NCBI GenBank assembly: GCA_016927175.1
Contig: JAFGNC010000183.1
Location: 1 to 7,673 of the forward strand
Direction: 5' to 3'
DNA length: 7,673 nucleotides
Source: Gammaproteobacteria bacterium
Lineage (GTDB): Bacteria; Pseudomonadota; Gammaproteobacteria; Steroidobacterales; Rariloculaceae
The notes under the pieces are model-generated. The model saw nothing but the letters and a program-made list of their open reading frames with translations. It was not told the origin of the DNA and searched no databases. Every line of letters begins with the position of its first letter. Position 1 is the stretch's first letter. A program made the position numbers and the translations under genes. This document shows, one piece after another, positions 1-5,721 of this stretch.

Positions 1-38
1 GTCAGCACGACGGCAGCCGTCTTGCTCATCGCGTTCAT
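1..38 (-). CDS. 5' end of a leftward gene, product unknown (partial)
   Basis: Reading leftward from an ATG at 38-36, twelve codons are visible before the window edge: M-N-A-M-S-K-T-A-A-V-V-L. A second in-frame ATG lies at 29-27. The short polar start, a lysine, then a small/hydrophobic run is compatible with the start of a Sec signal peptide or a membrane anchor, but too little is present to identify the protein. The start is supported by a purine-rich Shine-Dalgarno stretch at 45-55, seven bases upstream. The gene is divergent from the nuo-like operon and shares its upstream region, so the two could be co-regulated; this is inference only. Confidence 0.6.
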   Translation of the reverse strand, partial: MNAMSKTAAVVL

Positions 39-44
39 AATCCG

Positions 45-55
45 TCCTCACCTTT
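45..55 (-). promoter_or_regulatory. Ribosome binding site of the leftward gene
   Basis: On the minus strand the stretch reads AAAGGTGAGGA. Its GAGG core ends seven bases before the ATG at 38-36, which is ideal spacing. It is one of the strongest Shine-Dalgarno sites in the window and is the main reason for accepting the truncated leftward gene and for preferring the ATG at 38 over the one at 29. Confidence 0.65.
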
Positions 56-144
56 GTATTCCGGTCCATATGCCGGAGTTCGCAACGTGATCCTGCTCGA
101 CGAGTTCACCCCGCCTTTTGTAACAGAAGATCCGCTCGACCCGC

Positions 145-178
145 ACCCGTAGATACCCGTATGCCGACCGATACCGTA
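145..178 (+). repeat. Short direct repeats ACC(C)GTA, possible operator
   Basis: ACCCGTA occurs at 145-151 and again at 155-161, exactly ten bases apart, about one helical turn. A shortened copy, ACCGTA, follows at 173-178. A longer match pairs GATACCCGTATGCC (152-165) with GATACCGTACGCC (170-182). Head-to-tail repeats at helical spacing upstream of an operon are typical of tandem binding by a transcription factor such as an OmpR/PhoB-type response regulator. No specific regulator can be named, and chance similarity cannot be excluded. Confidence 0.3.
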
Positions 179-276
179 CGCCCATCACCCGGACGAGCGC
201 CTGGCCGATCCGCACGGAACGCGGCTGGCATGCATCTTGCTGAACCGGCGTCATCCGCAGGTATCAGGTCTTCCCG

Positions 277-615
277 GTGCTGGCTCTGTTTCTGATCGTC
301 ATTTTGTCCGCGCTGATCGCGGTCCTGATCGAGCGGCGTCTCGGCAGCAGCCGCGAGCCGACCCACCCGCAGCGAATCCCTTTTCTCGGCGGCGGCGCAC
401 CGCGAACTCACGCATGGCAGCGCTATCACGTGCGTTATTACCCGATGACGCTCCTGCTGCTCGCGTTCGAGATGGAAATGATGTTCATGTATCCGTGGGC
501 GGTGGTTTACGTCGAGCAGGGGGTCAAGGCGCTGAGCGAGATGGGCATGTTTCTCGCGATCCTGTCCATCGGCATCCTGTACGGCTGGCGCGAAGGCGTT
601 TTCAGATGGCAGTAG
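277..615 (+). CDS. nuoA: NuoA-like complex I membrane subunit
   Basis: A 112-residue protein of the NuoA/ND3 family, which in complex I is a three-helix subunit packed beside NuoH and NuoJ near the quinone cavity. Helix 1 is at about residues 1-17, helix 2 at 57-79 and helix 3 at 87-103. The family signature around helix 2 is clear: residues 49-55 match the RY.VRYY lead-in, and FEMEMMFMYPWA (64-75) matches the usual FDIE..FL.PWA, with both acids kept as E65 and E67. The C-terminal YGWREGVFRW matches the usual ending. The loop between helices 1 and 2, normally YECG or YESG, reads FLGG here, so its Glu and Cys/Ser are gone. The start is a GTG with AGGT eight bases upstream. The family's usual YxPVL opening lies just before it in frame (from about 262), so the N-terminus is uncertain. 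It overlaps the next gene by ten bases. Confidence 0.9.
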   Translation: MLALFLIVILSALIAVLIERRLGSSREPTHPQRIPFLGGGAPRTHAWQRYHVRYYPMTLLLLAFEMEMMFMYPWAVVYVEQGVKALSEMGMFLAILSIGILYGWREGVFRWQ

Positions 616-1910
616 CGGCACTGACGCAGCGTGCGCATCACTGCGCGGCAGCGGCGCGCGTGCCGGTGTACCCGGTCGTCGGCGTGGATGCACGGGACCG
701 GGTCGAGACGCTGCTGTCGGATCCGGCTCTCGATAGCGTCGCGAGCCCTCGGCAGGCCGCTGTGCTGCTGGTGGCGGGAGCGCTGCCCTCCTATCTCGGC
801 ACGGACCTGAAGCGATTACACGATCAATTGCCTCACCCGCGGACGACGGCGTCCTGGTGCGCCGAACCGCCGCCGATTCCGGCGAGCCTGACGCTCGGCA
901 ATGGAATCTCGCCGTCCGACGCGCTCGTCGCGGCACACGGCGAGCTGTATCTCGGCCGGCGCGAGTCAGAGAGCGACCTGCTGCCCGACGAGCCGCCGGC
1001 GCCGTGGCAGGGCGTCGGCGAGCACGGCCAGGGCGGCGAAGGAATGATGGGCGGCAAGCCTTTCGGCCGACCGATGGCGATGACCGGACAGGATCCGCGC
1101 GACGCTCTGCCACTCGACGCCGTGACCGTCGATGCCGGCCCGTTCCTGTCGACGTGGCCGCCGGGTCTGAAGCTGCGTCTGACGCTGCAGGGCGACGTCG
1201 TGACCGAGGCGGCGCTGCTTCACCCGCCTTTTCGGCAGACGGAAATCGAAGCGCCGTTCCGCAGAGCGCTGCGCGAGCCGGTCGCGATCGCCGAGCTCGA
1301 GCGCGCGCGGGCGGCGCATCACCTGCGTGCCCTCGCGCGCTTTCTCGAGACGCGGGAGCTCCGCGCCCTGCGGATGCGCTTCATCAGGAAGGCCGATGCC
1401 GTCGTCGCGGGCGAGCTCCGCACGCTCGAATCGCTGCGACGATATTTCCGGCTGTCCGGCGCGGCGCTCGCCATCGGCCGCGGCCTCGGCACGCCGACGG
1501 AGGGGGACTGCGCGTGCCTGCAGGGCCCGGCGCTGAGGGCCGCGGGCGCCGACCGCGACGCGCGCACCGATCACCCCGTTTACAGGCGGCTCGGCTTCAG
1601 GCCGGTGTGCGGCGGCCGCGGTGACACCGCGTCGCGGCTCGGGCAGTGGCTCGCCGAAGCCGAACAGTCTCTCGCGCTGGCCGAGGCGGCCGGCGATGTG
1701 CGTGCGGAATTTCCGGACGGCATCGAGGGACCGACCGGGCCGATACGTGACGCGGCGGGGGAGCTCCCGTCGTGGGACCTCGAGTCGCTGCTGACCGGCC
1801 TCGAATGGGACGAGATGGTCGCGGTTCTCGCGAGCTTCGACGTCGCCGCCCTGAGACAGGTTCGGCCTGCCGTCCCCGCGGAGCTTGCCGATCAGGGCGA
1901 GCACTCGTGA
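606..1910 (+). CDS. NuoB/NuoD-like fusion without Fe-S or quinone motifs
   Basis: A 434-residue soluble protein with two degenerate complex I domains. Residues about 18-100 resemble NuoB: SPRQAAVLLVAG (47-58) followed by LKRLHDQLPHPR (68-79) matches its PRqADvmiVaGt...rl.dQMPePr stretch. The CC pair is absent; C85 is the only cysteine near an N2-ligand position. Residues about 140-434 resemble NuoD: KPFGRPMAMTG (151-161), GPF...PPGLKLRLTLQGDVV (178-199) in place of GPQHP..G.LRL...GE.V, an LERARAAHHLRALARFL helix (231-247), GPALRAAG..RDAR...VYRRLGF (307-331), GD...R....EAEQSL (339-356) and a C-terminal GLEWDEMVAVLASFDV (398-413). NuoC is absent. I infer a structural cap on the membrane arm rather than an electron carrier. 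The ATG at 606 has GAAGG nine bases upstream and overlaps the nuoA stop; the frame stays open further left to 237, but that part is nuoA sequence out of frame. Domain assignment is by eye; the NuoD part is the firmer. Confidence 0.85.
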   Translation: MAVAALTQRAHHCAAAARVPVYPVVGVDARDRVETLLSDPALDSVASPRQAAVLLVAGALPSYLGTDLKRLHDQLPHPRTTASWCAEPPPIPASLTLGNGISPSDALVAAHGELYLGRRESESDLLPDEPPAPWQGVGEHGQGGEGMMGGKPFGRPMAMTGQDPRDALPLDAVTVDAGPFLSTWPPGLKLRLTLQGDVVTEAALLHPPFRQTEIEAPFRRALREPVAIAELERARAAHHLRALARFLETRELRALRMRFIRKADAVVAGELRTLESLRRYFRLSGAALAIGRGLGTPTEGDCACLQGPALRAAGADRDARTDHPVYRRLGFRPVCGGRGDTASRLGQWLAEAEQSLALAEAAGDVRAEFPDGIEGPTGPIRDAAGELPSWDLESLLTGLEWDEMVAVLASFDVAALRQVRPAVPAELADQGEHS

Positions 1911-2824
1911 CGCTCGCTCTGCAACTGGCATCCGTCGCGCTGCTGCTCGCTGCCGGCGCCTATGTCGTGGCCGTCATGGACGGCCTCGTCGGCGCGGCGC
2001 TGTCCGGCGCACCGCAACCACGGGTGCTGCGGCAGCCGCTCGAGCGTCTCGGTCGGCGGCTCGTACAGCAGAAGACCGAGACGGAGAAACCGGACCGCGT
2101 CACCAGGGTTCTCGCGCCGGCACTCTACGCCGCTCTGGCGGCGGCGGGGCTTTCCGTCGTCCCGCTGGCCGACGACTGGGCCGCCGTCGACGTCGAAGCC
2201 GGCATCGTGCTGTGGGGCAGCGTCGAGGTCCTGACCGTCGCCGCCGTATTCCTGCACGGCTGGTCGCCGAATTCGCAGCTGCCGCTGATCGGCGCTTACC
2301 GCTACGTCGCGATCGGCCTGTCGGCGATGCTGGTCAGCATGTTCGTGCTGATCGGCGTGGCGCTGCCCGCGCAATCGCTGAACATCGGCGAGATCGTAGA
2401 GTCGCAGCGCTCGCTGTGGAACGTCGTGCGCCAGCCGCTCGGCCTGCCGCTCTTCCTGGTGCTCGGGCTGTCCGTGTCGCTGCGCGGCCCGCTCGACTAC
2501 GCCGACTCGGCCGACATCGCGGGCGGCACCAGCGCCGAGAGCTCCGGCTCCGAGCGTCTCGTCTGGCAGGCCGCGCGCAGCGCGATGCTGGTGTCGTTCG
2601 CGGCGATGGCGAGCGCGGCATTTCTCGGCGGGCACTCGGGACCCTGGCTGCCGGGCCCCGTCTGGCTCCTCGCGAAGACGACGCTGCTGCTGGCCGTGCT
2701 CGTCGTGCTCGGGCATCTCCTCGCGCGAGCGCTGCCGTCGCGGATGATGACGCTGATGTGGACCGTGCTGCTGCCGCTTGCGTTCGCCGACCTTGCGATC
2801 GCGGGTCTCGGAGCCCTGCCGTGA
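1907..2824 (+). CDS. nuoH: NuoH/HyfC-like membrane subunit
   Basis: A 305-residue hydrophobic protein of the NuoH/HyfC family, the subunit that forms the quinone cavity and links the redox arm to the pump arm. About eight helices are expected. Recognisable landmarks are LRQPLERLGRRLVQQK (41-56), matching the LqPl.Dl.kLl.KE stretch after helix 1; GWSPNS (118-123) with R132, matching GWaSNs...GalR; and RGPLD (193-197), matching R.PFD. Several usually invariant acids differ: the SYE motif reads SAM (139-141), the AE before R.PFD reads SV (189-190), and the EaEsEL loop is one residue shorter with Asp at 200 and 203. The GPNRVG loop is absent; this region looks closer to hydrogenase-type subunits. 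The start is a GTG within a GTGA overlap with the preceding stop, with AGGG about nine bases upstream. Confidence 0.9.
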   Translation: MTLALQLASVALLLAAGAYVVAVMDGLVGAALSGAPQPRVLRQPLERLGRRLVQQKTETEKPDRVTRVLAPALYAALAAAGLSVVPLADDWAAVDVEAGIVLWGSVEVLTVAAVFLHGWSPNSQLPLIGAYRYVAIGLSAMLVSMFVLIGVALPAQSLNIGEIVESQRSLWNVVRQPLGLPLFLVLGLSVSLRGPLDYADSADIAGGTSAESSGSERLVWQAARSAMLVSFAAMASAAFLGGHSGPWLPGPVWLLAKTTLLLAVLVVLGHLLARALPSRMMTLMWTVLLPLAFADLAIAGLGALP

Positions 2825-3435
2825 CGGCGATCGACGCAGCGTTCTGGGCTCTCGGCCTGATCGCGCTGGCCGCGGGTTATCGCGTATTTCGCACCGATTC
2901 GATGGTGCGCGCATCCTTTCTGCTGCTCGCGTCGTTCGTCGCGGTCGGCGCCATCATGCTGCTGCTCGCCGCCGAGTACTTAGGCTTTGCAACGATCTTC
3001 ATGATGGCCGTCGAGATGACGGTCATGGCGCTGTTCATGGTCATGTTCATGATGAACCCGGCGGGCCTGAACCCGATGAACATGGTGCATCAGCCGCGGC
3101 TCGCGGCCGCCGCGGGAATTGCGGCGTTCGCGGGCCTCGCGGTAATTCCGCTGCTGACGGATTTCCCCGACCGCCCGGCGGATCGGCAGGCGGACCCGAT
3201 CGCCGCGCTCGGCAACGAGCTGCTCGGCGGCTCGATGCTGATCTTCGAGTCCGCCGGCGTGACGCTGCTCGCGACGATGATCGGCGCCGTGATCCTGTCG
3301 AGCCGCTCGGGCCGATACGGCCCGTCGGATCACGGCTCCGTTCCGCCCGGCCTCGAGCCCGGCGGCGAGCCGGCCGGCCGCAGACCGAAATCCGAGCAGC
3401 GCGATCACTCCGACGGCGGAGGCCACGCCTCGTGA
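2821..3435 (+). CDS. nuoJ: NuoJ-like membrane subunit with altered helix 3
   Basis: A 204-residue protein of the NuoJ/ND6 family, normally five helices. In complex I, helix 3 carries a pi-bulge (VYvGAi) thought to switch proton access. Here helices 1-2 (about 5-21 and 31-50) are followed by AEYLGFATIF (51-60), matching AeFlg.iqi, and then a methionine-rich helix 3. By eye, the pi-bulge Tyr aligns with A63 and the following Gly with E65, which puts a new acid within the membrane. Ten of residues 61-88 are Met. Helix 4 is about 93-112, helix 5 about 221-241 bases short of the end region (residues 137-160), and the last 40 or so residues are a hydrophilic Gly/Pro/Ser/Arg tail with no visible motif. 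The start is a GTG in a GTGA overlap with the nuoH stop, with GGAG seven bases upstream. A rare TTA leucine codon sits in the AEYLGF segment. Confidence 0.88.
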   Translation: MTAIDAAFWALGLIALAAGYRVFRTDSMVRASFLLLASFVAVGAIMLLLAAEYLGFATIFMMAVEMTVMALFMVMFMMNPAGLNPMNMVHQPRLAAAAGIAAFAGLAVIPLLTDFPDRPADRQADPIAALGNELLGGSMLIFESAGVTLLATMIGAVILSSRSGRYGPSDHGSVPPGLEPGGEPAGRRPKSEQRDHSDGGGHAS

Positions 3436-3737
3436 CCGCGGAAACCGTGTGGCTGGTCGCGGCGGCGCTGATCGGCATCGGCGTCTACGGCGCGCTGTCG
3501 CAGCAGTCGTTCGTGATGCTGATGATGGGCCTCGAGCTGATCGTGAACGGCGTGCTGCTCGCGGCCGTCGGCTTCTGGTCGCTGACCGCGGCGGGCCTGC
3601 CGAAGGGCCAGCTGCTCGCGGTCGTCGCGATGGCGGTCATGGCCGTGGAGATGGCGATCGGTTTCGCGCTGGTCGTCGCAGTGTACCGGCGCCGTCAGGT
3701 CGACATGACCGATGGGCTCGACACGCTGCGGCAGTGA
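3432..3737 (+). CDS. nuoK: NuoK-like membrane subunit
   Basis: A 101-residue, three-helix protein of the NuoK/ND4L/MrpC family, which carries two buried glutamates on the proton path in complex I. Both are kept: E35 in MMGLELIVNG (31-40), matching iLm.iElmlNa, and E73 in AVEMAIGFAL (71-80), matching AAaEaavGLA. The length and the C-terminal YRRRQVDMTDGLDTL, matching yR....d.D....L, are normal for the family. The conserved Arg pair after helix 1 (RRN in most NuoK) reads QQS at 24-26, so one charged cytoplasmic feature is lost. The start is a GTG in a GTGA overlap with the nuoJ stop, with GGAGG nine bases upstream (3418-3422). Identification is firm. Confidence 0.93.
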   Translation: MTAETVWLVAAALIGIGVYGALSQQSFVMLMMGLELIVNGVLLAAVGFWSLTAAGLPKGQLLAVVAMAVMAVEMAIGFALVVAVYRRRQVDMTDGLDTLRQ

Positions 3738-3740
3738 TCG

Positions 3741-5720
3741 ATGTTGTGGCTGCTTCCACTGACCCCGATTGCCGCGGCCTGCGTCGTCGCTGCAGCCGGC
3801 CGCCTGCGAAGCCGCAGAGCTCTGGCGGCGGTCGGCACCACCGTCGTGCTGCTGACGCTGCTGATCGCGGCCGCGGCCGCGGCCGGCGGATGGAGCGGCG
3901 CGGCGCTCTGGAGCCGCGCGATCGAGCTGCGCATCGGCCTTTCCCCGCTGGCGCAGATCGTGGCCGTCACCCTGCCGGCGGTCGCGCTGCCGATCGTCGC
4001 GTATGCGTCCGCTCACGAGCCGGAGTTCGGTCTCCGACGGCTGATCGCGCTGTTGCTCGCCTTCGTCGGAGCCATGGAGCTGCTCGTCGCGGCGGAGGAT
4101 CTGCTGACGCTGCTGATCGGCTGGGAGCTGGTCGGCGCGTGCTCGTGGGCGCTGATCGGCCACGACTGGCGCGACGGGCAGTCCCCGCGCGCCGCGACGC
4201 ACGCGTTTCTCGTGACCCGCTTCGGCGATCTCGGCCTGTTCATCGCGGCCGCCGCCGCGTTCGCGGGCACCGGATCGTTCGCCTACGCCGACCTCGCCGC
4301 GCTCCAGGGGCCCCTGCTCGGCGTCTTCGTGCTGGGCATCGTGGCGGCGGCCTGCGCTAAATCGGCCCAGCTGCCGTTCGCGTTCTGGTTGTTCCGCGCC
4401 ATGGCCGGGCCGACGTCCGTGTCCGCGCTGCTGCACGCGGCGGCGATGGTCGCGGCCGGCGCCTACCTGCTCGCGCGCCTGAATCCGGACCTCTCCCGCG
4501 CCGACTGGTTCGGGCCGACGATCGTCGCCATCGGCGCGGCCACTGCGCTCGCGGGCGGTCTCGTCGCAGTGCTTCAGAGCCACGCGAAGAAGCTGCTGGC
4601 CGCATCGACGTCCGCGCATTTCGGCCTGATGCTGATCGCGGCCGGAGCCGGCCATCCGGCCGTCGCGATCGCGCACCTGGTGACGCACGCGTTCTTCAAG
4701 GCTCTGCTGTTCCTCGCGAGCGGTGTCGCCGGCGAAGCCGTCGGCAGCTACATGCTGCGCAACATGGCGCTGCGCCAAGCGCTGCCGGTCACCGCCGGCC
4801 TGACGTTCGCGGGCACGCTGGCGCTCGCCGGAGTGCCGCCCCTCGGCGGCGCCTGGTCGAAGGAGGCGGTCGCGGCGGCAGCGGCGGACGCCGGTCATGC
4901 CGCCTCGGCTGCCGTGATCGTGGCCGGCGCGCTGAGCGCCTGCTATGCGTTCCGCTTCCAGTGGCTCGCTTTCGGCAGGCGTCCGGAGGAGAGAAAGGGC
5001 GATGCGGAAGGCGGCGAGGACGAGCACGCCGGCTCCGACGAGCAGCGCGCGCGCATGACCCACCCGAAGATCGTCGAGATGCCGTCGGCGACCGAGCTGA
5101 CGGCGCTCGGCCTGCTCGCCGCGGCCACCATCGCGCTGTCGCTGCTGTGGCTTGCGCCGGTGGAATCGTCTTTCGGGCGGCTGCTCGATTCGAGCTTCCC
5201 GCACGCTTCGCCGGCGGAAATCGCCGCCTCTCTGGTCGCCGTGGCGCTCGGCATCTATACCGCCCGCGTGCTGAACGCGGCCCCGACGCTGCTCGAGCAC
5301 CGCGCTCCCGCGGCGCTCGCGGAATGGTTCGCGCTGCCGACGCTGCTTCGCTCTGCCGTCGTCCGGCCTGCGACACGGCTGAGCCGCTCGCTTGCGCGCT
5401 TCGACGACGCTGTCATCGACCGACTTCCCGAAGCGCCCGCGGCGGCTTTCAGGCTCGCCAGCCGCGGCATGTCGCGGCTCGACGGCGCCGTGGTCGATCG
5501 CGGCGTCCGGGCGGCCGCCGGTCTGTCGCTATGGCTCGCCCGCAGCGGGACCCGCTTCGTCGAGCCGGCAACGGACGGCCTGCCGGAAGGGACGGCGTGG
5601 CTGCTCGGCGCGGCCGGAGGCGACGCGCGGCGCGCCCAGACCGGCCTTTCCCATCACTACTACGCGCTGATCGCGGGAGGAGTCCTGGTCATGGTGCTGA
5701 TTCTGATCGCTGCGAGCTGA
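3741..5720 (+). CDS. nuoL: NuoL-like antiporter-type proton pump subunit
   Basis: A 659-residue distal pump subunit of the NuoL/ND5/MrpA family, about 40-50 residues longer than typical NuoL. Core pump residues are intact: E129 in LLIGWELVG; R160 and D163 in VTRFGDLG; K207 in AKSAQLPF; H232 in GPTSVSALLHAAAMVAAG (223-240); H312, H316 and K320 in AHLVTHAFFKALLF; and K374 in GGAWSKEA. The broken-helix signature around 279-295 is altered: QSHAKKLLAASTSAHFG replaces the usual QtDiKrvLAYSTiSQiG. A charged, mostly acidic loop at 413-443 precedes PKIVEMPS, where NuoL usually has HE.P..M..PL. The C-terminal part (about 550-630) would be the lateral helix and contains three 26-residue repeats. It ends with the normal RRAQTG....YYAL....GV segment (630-649) and a last helix. 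The ATG follows the nuoK stop by three bases with no good Shine-Dalgarno site, so translational re-initiation is likely. Confidence 0.95.
   Translation: MLWLLPLTPIAAACVVAAAGRLRSRRALAAVGTTVVLLTLLIAAAAAAGGWSGAALWSRAIELRIGLSPLAQIVAVTLPAVALPIVAYASAHEPEFGLRRLIALLLAFVGAMELLVAAEDLLTLLIGWELVGACSWALIGHDWRDGQSPRAATHAFLVTRFGDLGLFIAAAAAFAGTGSFAYADLAALQGPLLGVFVLGIVAAACAKSAQLPFAFWLFRAMAGPTSVSALLHAAAMVAAGAYLLARLNPDLSRADWFGPTIVAIGAATALAGGLVAVLQSHAKKLLAASTSAHFGLMLIAAGAGHPAVAIAHLVTHAFFKALLFLASGVAGEAVGSYMLRNMALRQALPVTAGLTFAGTLALAGVPPLGGAWSKEAVAAAAADAGHAASAAVIVAGALSACYAFRFQWLAFGRRPEERKGDAEGGEDEHAGSDEQRARMTHPKIVEMPSATELTALGLLAAATIALSLLWLAPVESSFGRLLDSSFPHASPAEIAASLVAVALGIYTARVLNAAPTLLEHRAPAALAEWFALPTLLRSAVVRPATRLSRSLARFDDAVIDRLPEAPAAAFRLASRGMSRLDGAVVDRGVRAAAGLSLWLARSGTRFVEPATDGLPEGTAWLLGAAGGDARRAQTGLSHHYYALIAGGVLVMVLILIAAS
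5397..5630 (+). repeat. Three 26-residue repeats inside nuoL
   Basis: In the NuoL protein, the pattern R-[F/L]-x-x-x-[V/A]-x-D recurs with an exact period of 26 residues: RFDDAVID at 553-560, RLDGAVVD at 579-586 and RFVEPATD at 605-612. The first two are close and the third is worn down. The repeats lie in the extended C-terminal region corresponding to the lateral amphipathic helix that clamps the antiporter-like subunits together. The likely origin is internal duplication that lengthened this helix. I recall similar tandem units in some other NuoL-family proteins, so they may be a family trait rather than new here. Confidence 0.6.
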
Positions 5721-5721
5721 C

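Larger units (their letters stand above)
39..276. other. Divergent intergenic region
   Basis: This is about 240 bases between the leftward gene and the first start of nuoA. It holds the leftward ribosome binding site (45-55), a directly repeated ACC(C)GTA motif (145-178) and a likely nuoA Shine-Dalgarno AGGT (266-269). It is less GC-rich in its left half than the coding regions. I found no sigma-70 promoter with good boxes and spacing on either strand and no terminator hairpin. The last part, from about 253, reads in the nuoA frame as plausible extra NuoA N-terminal sequence, so the true start of nuoA may lie inside it. Confidence 0.6.

Noticed and set aside
61..76. CCGG...CCGG partial inverted repeat around CATATG
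   Set aside because: The arms are only four bases and the middle does not pair well; expected by chance in GC-rich DNA.
39..130. Sigma-70 promoter for the leftward gene (TTGCGA with GAATAC)
   Set aside because: The -10 candidate matches only two of six consensus bases; not enough to call.
48..254. Small leftward ORF of 68 residues in the intergenic region
   Set aside because: It has no family resemblance and no clear ribosome binding site, and it ends inside the ribosome binding site of the leftward gene. Probably chance, though coupling to that gene cannot be excluded.
237..605. In-frame extension of the 606 gene upstream to a TTG at 237
   Set aside because: It overlaps nuoA in another frame, reads as arginine-rich nonsense, and the ATG at 606 has a good ribosome binding site and a normal overlap with nuoA.
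1507..1520. Cys-Ala-Cys (302-304) in the fusion protein as a metal-binding or NiFe-hydrogenase motif
   Set aside because: NiFe large subunits need two CxxC motifs near the two ends of the protein; here there is a single CxC in the middle and no partner.
966..1931. Leftward ORF opposite the B/D fusion gene
   Set aside because: The rightward frame shows clear NuoB/NuoD motifs and operon overlaps; the leftward one is Arg-rich without motifs.
3405..5300. Long leftward ORF antisense to nuoK/nuoL
   Set aside because: Its Arg/Gln/Asp-rich translation is the usual antisense shadow of a high-GC gene encoding a hydrophobic protein.
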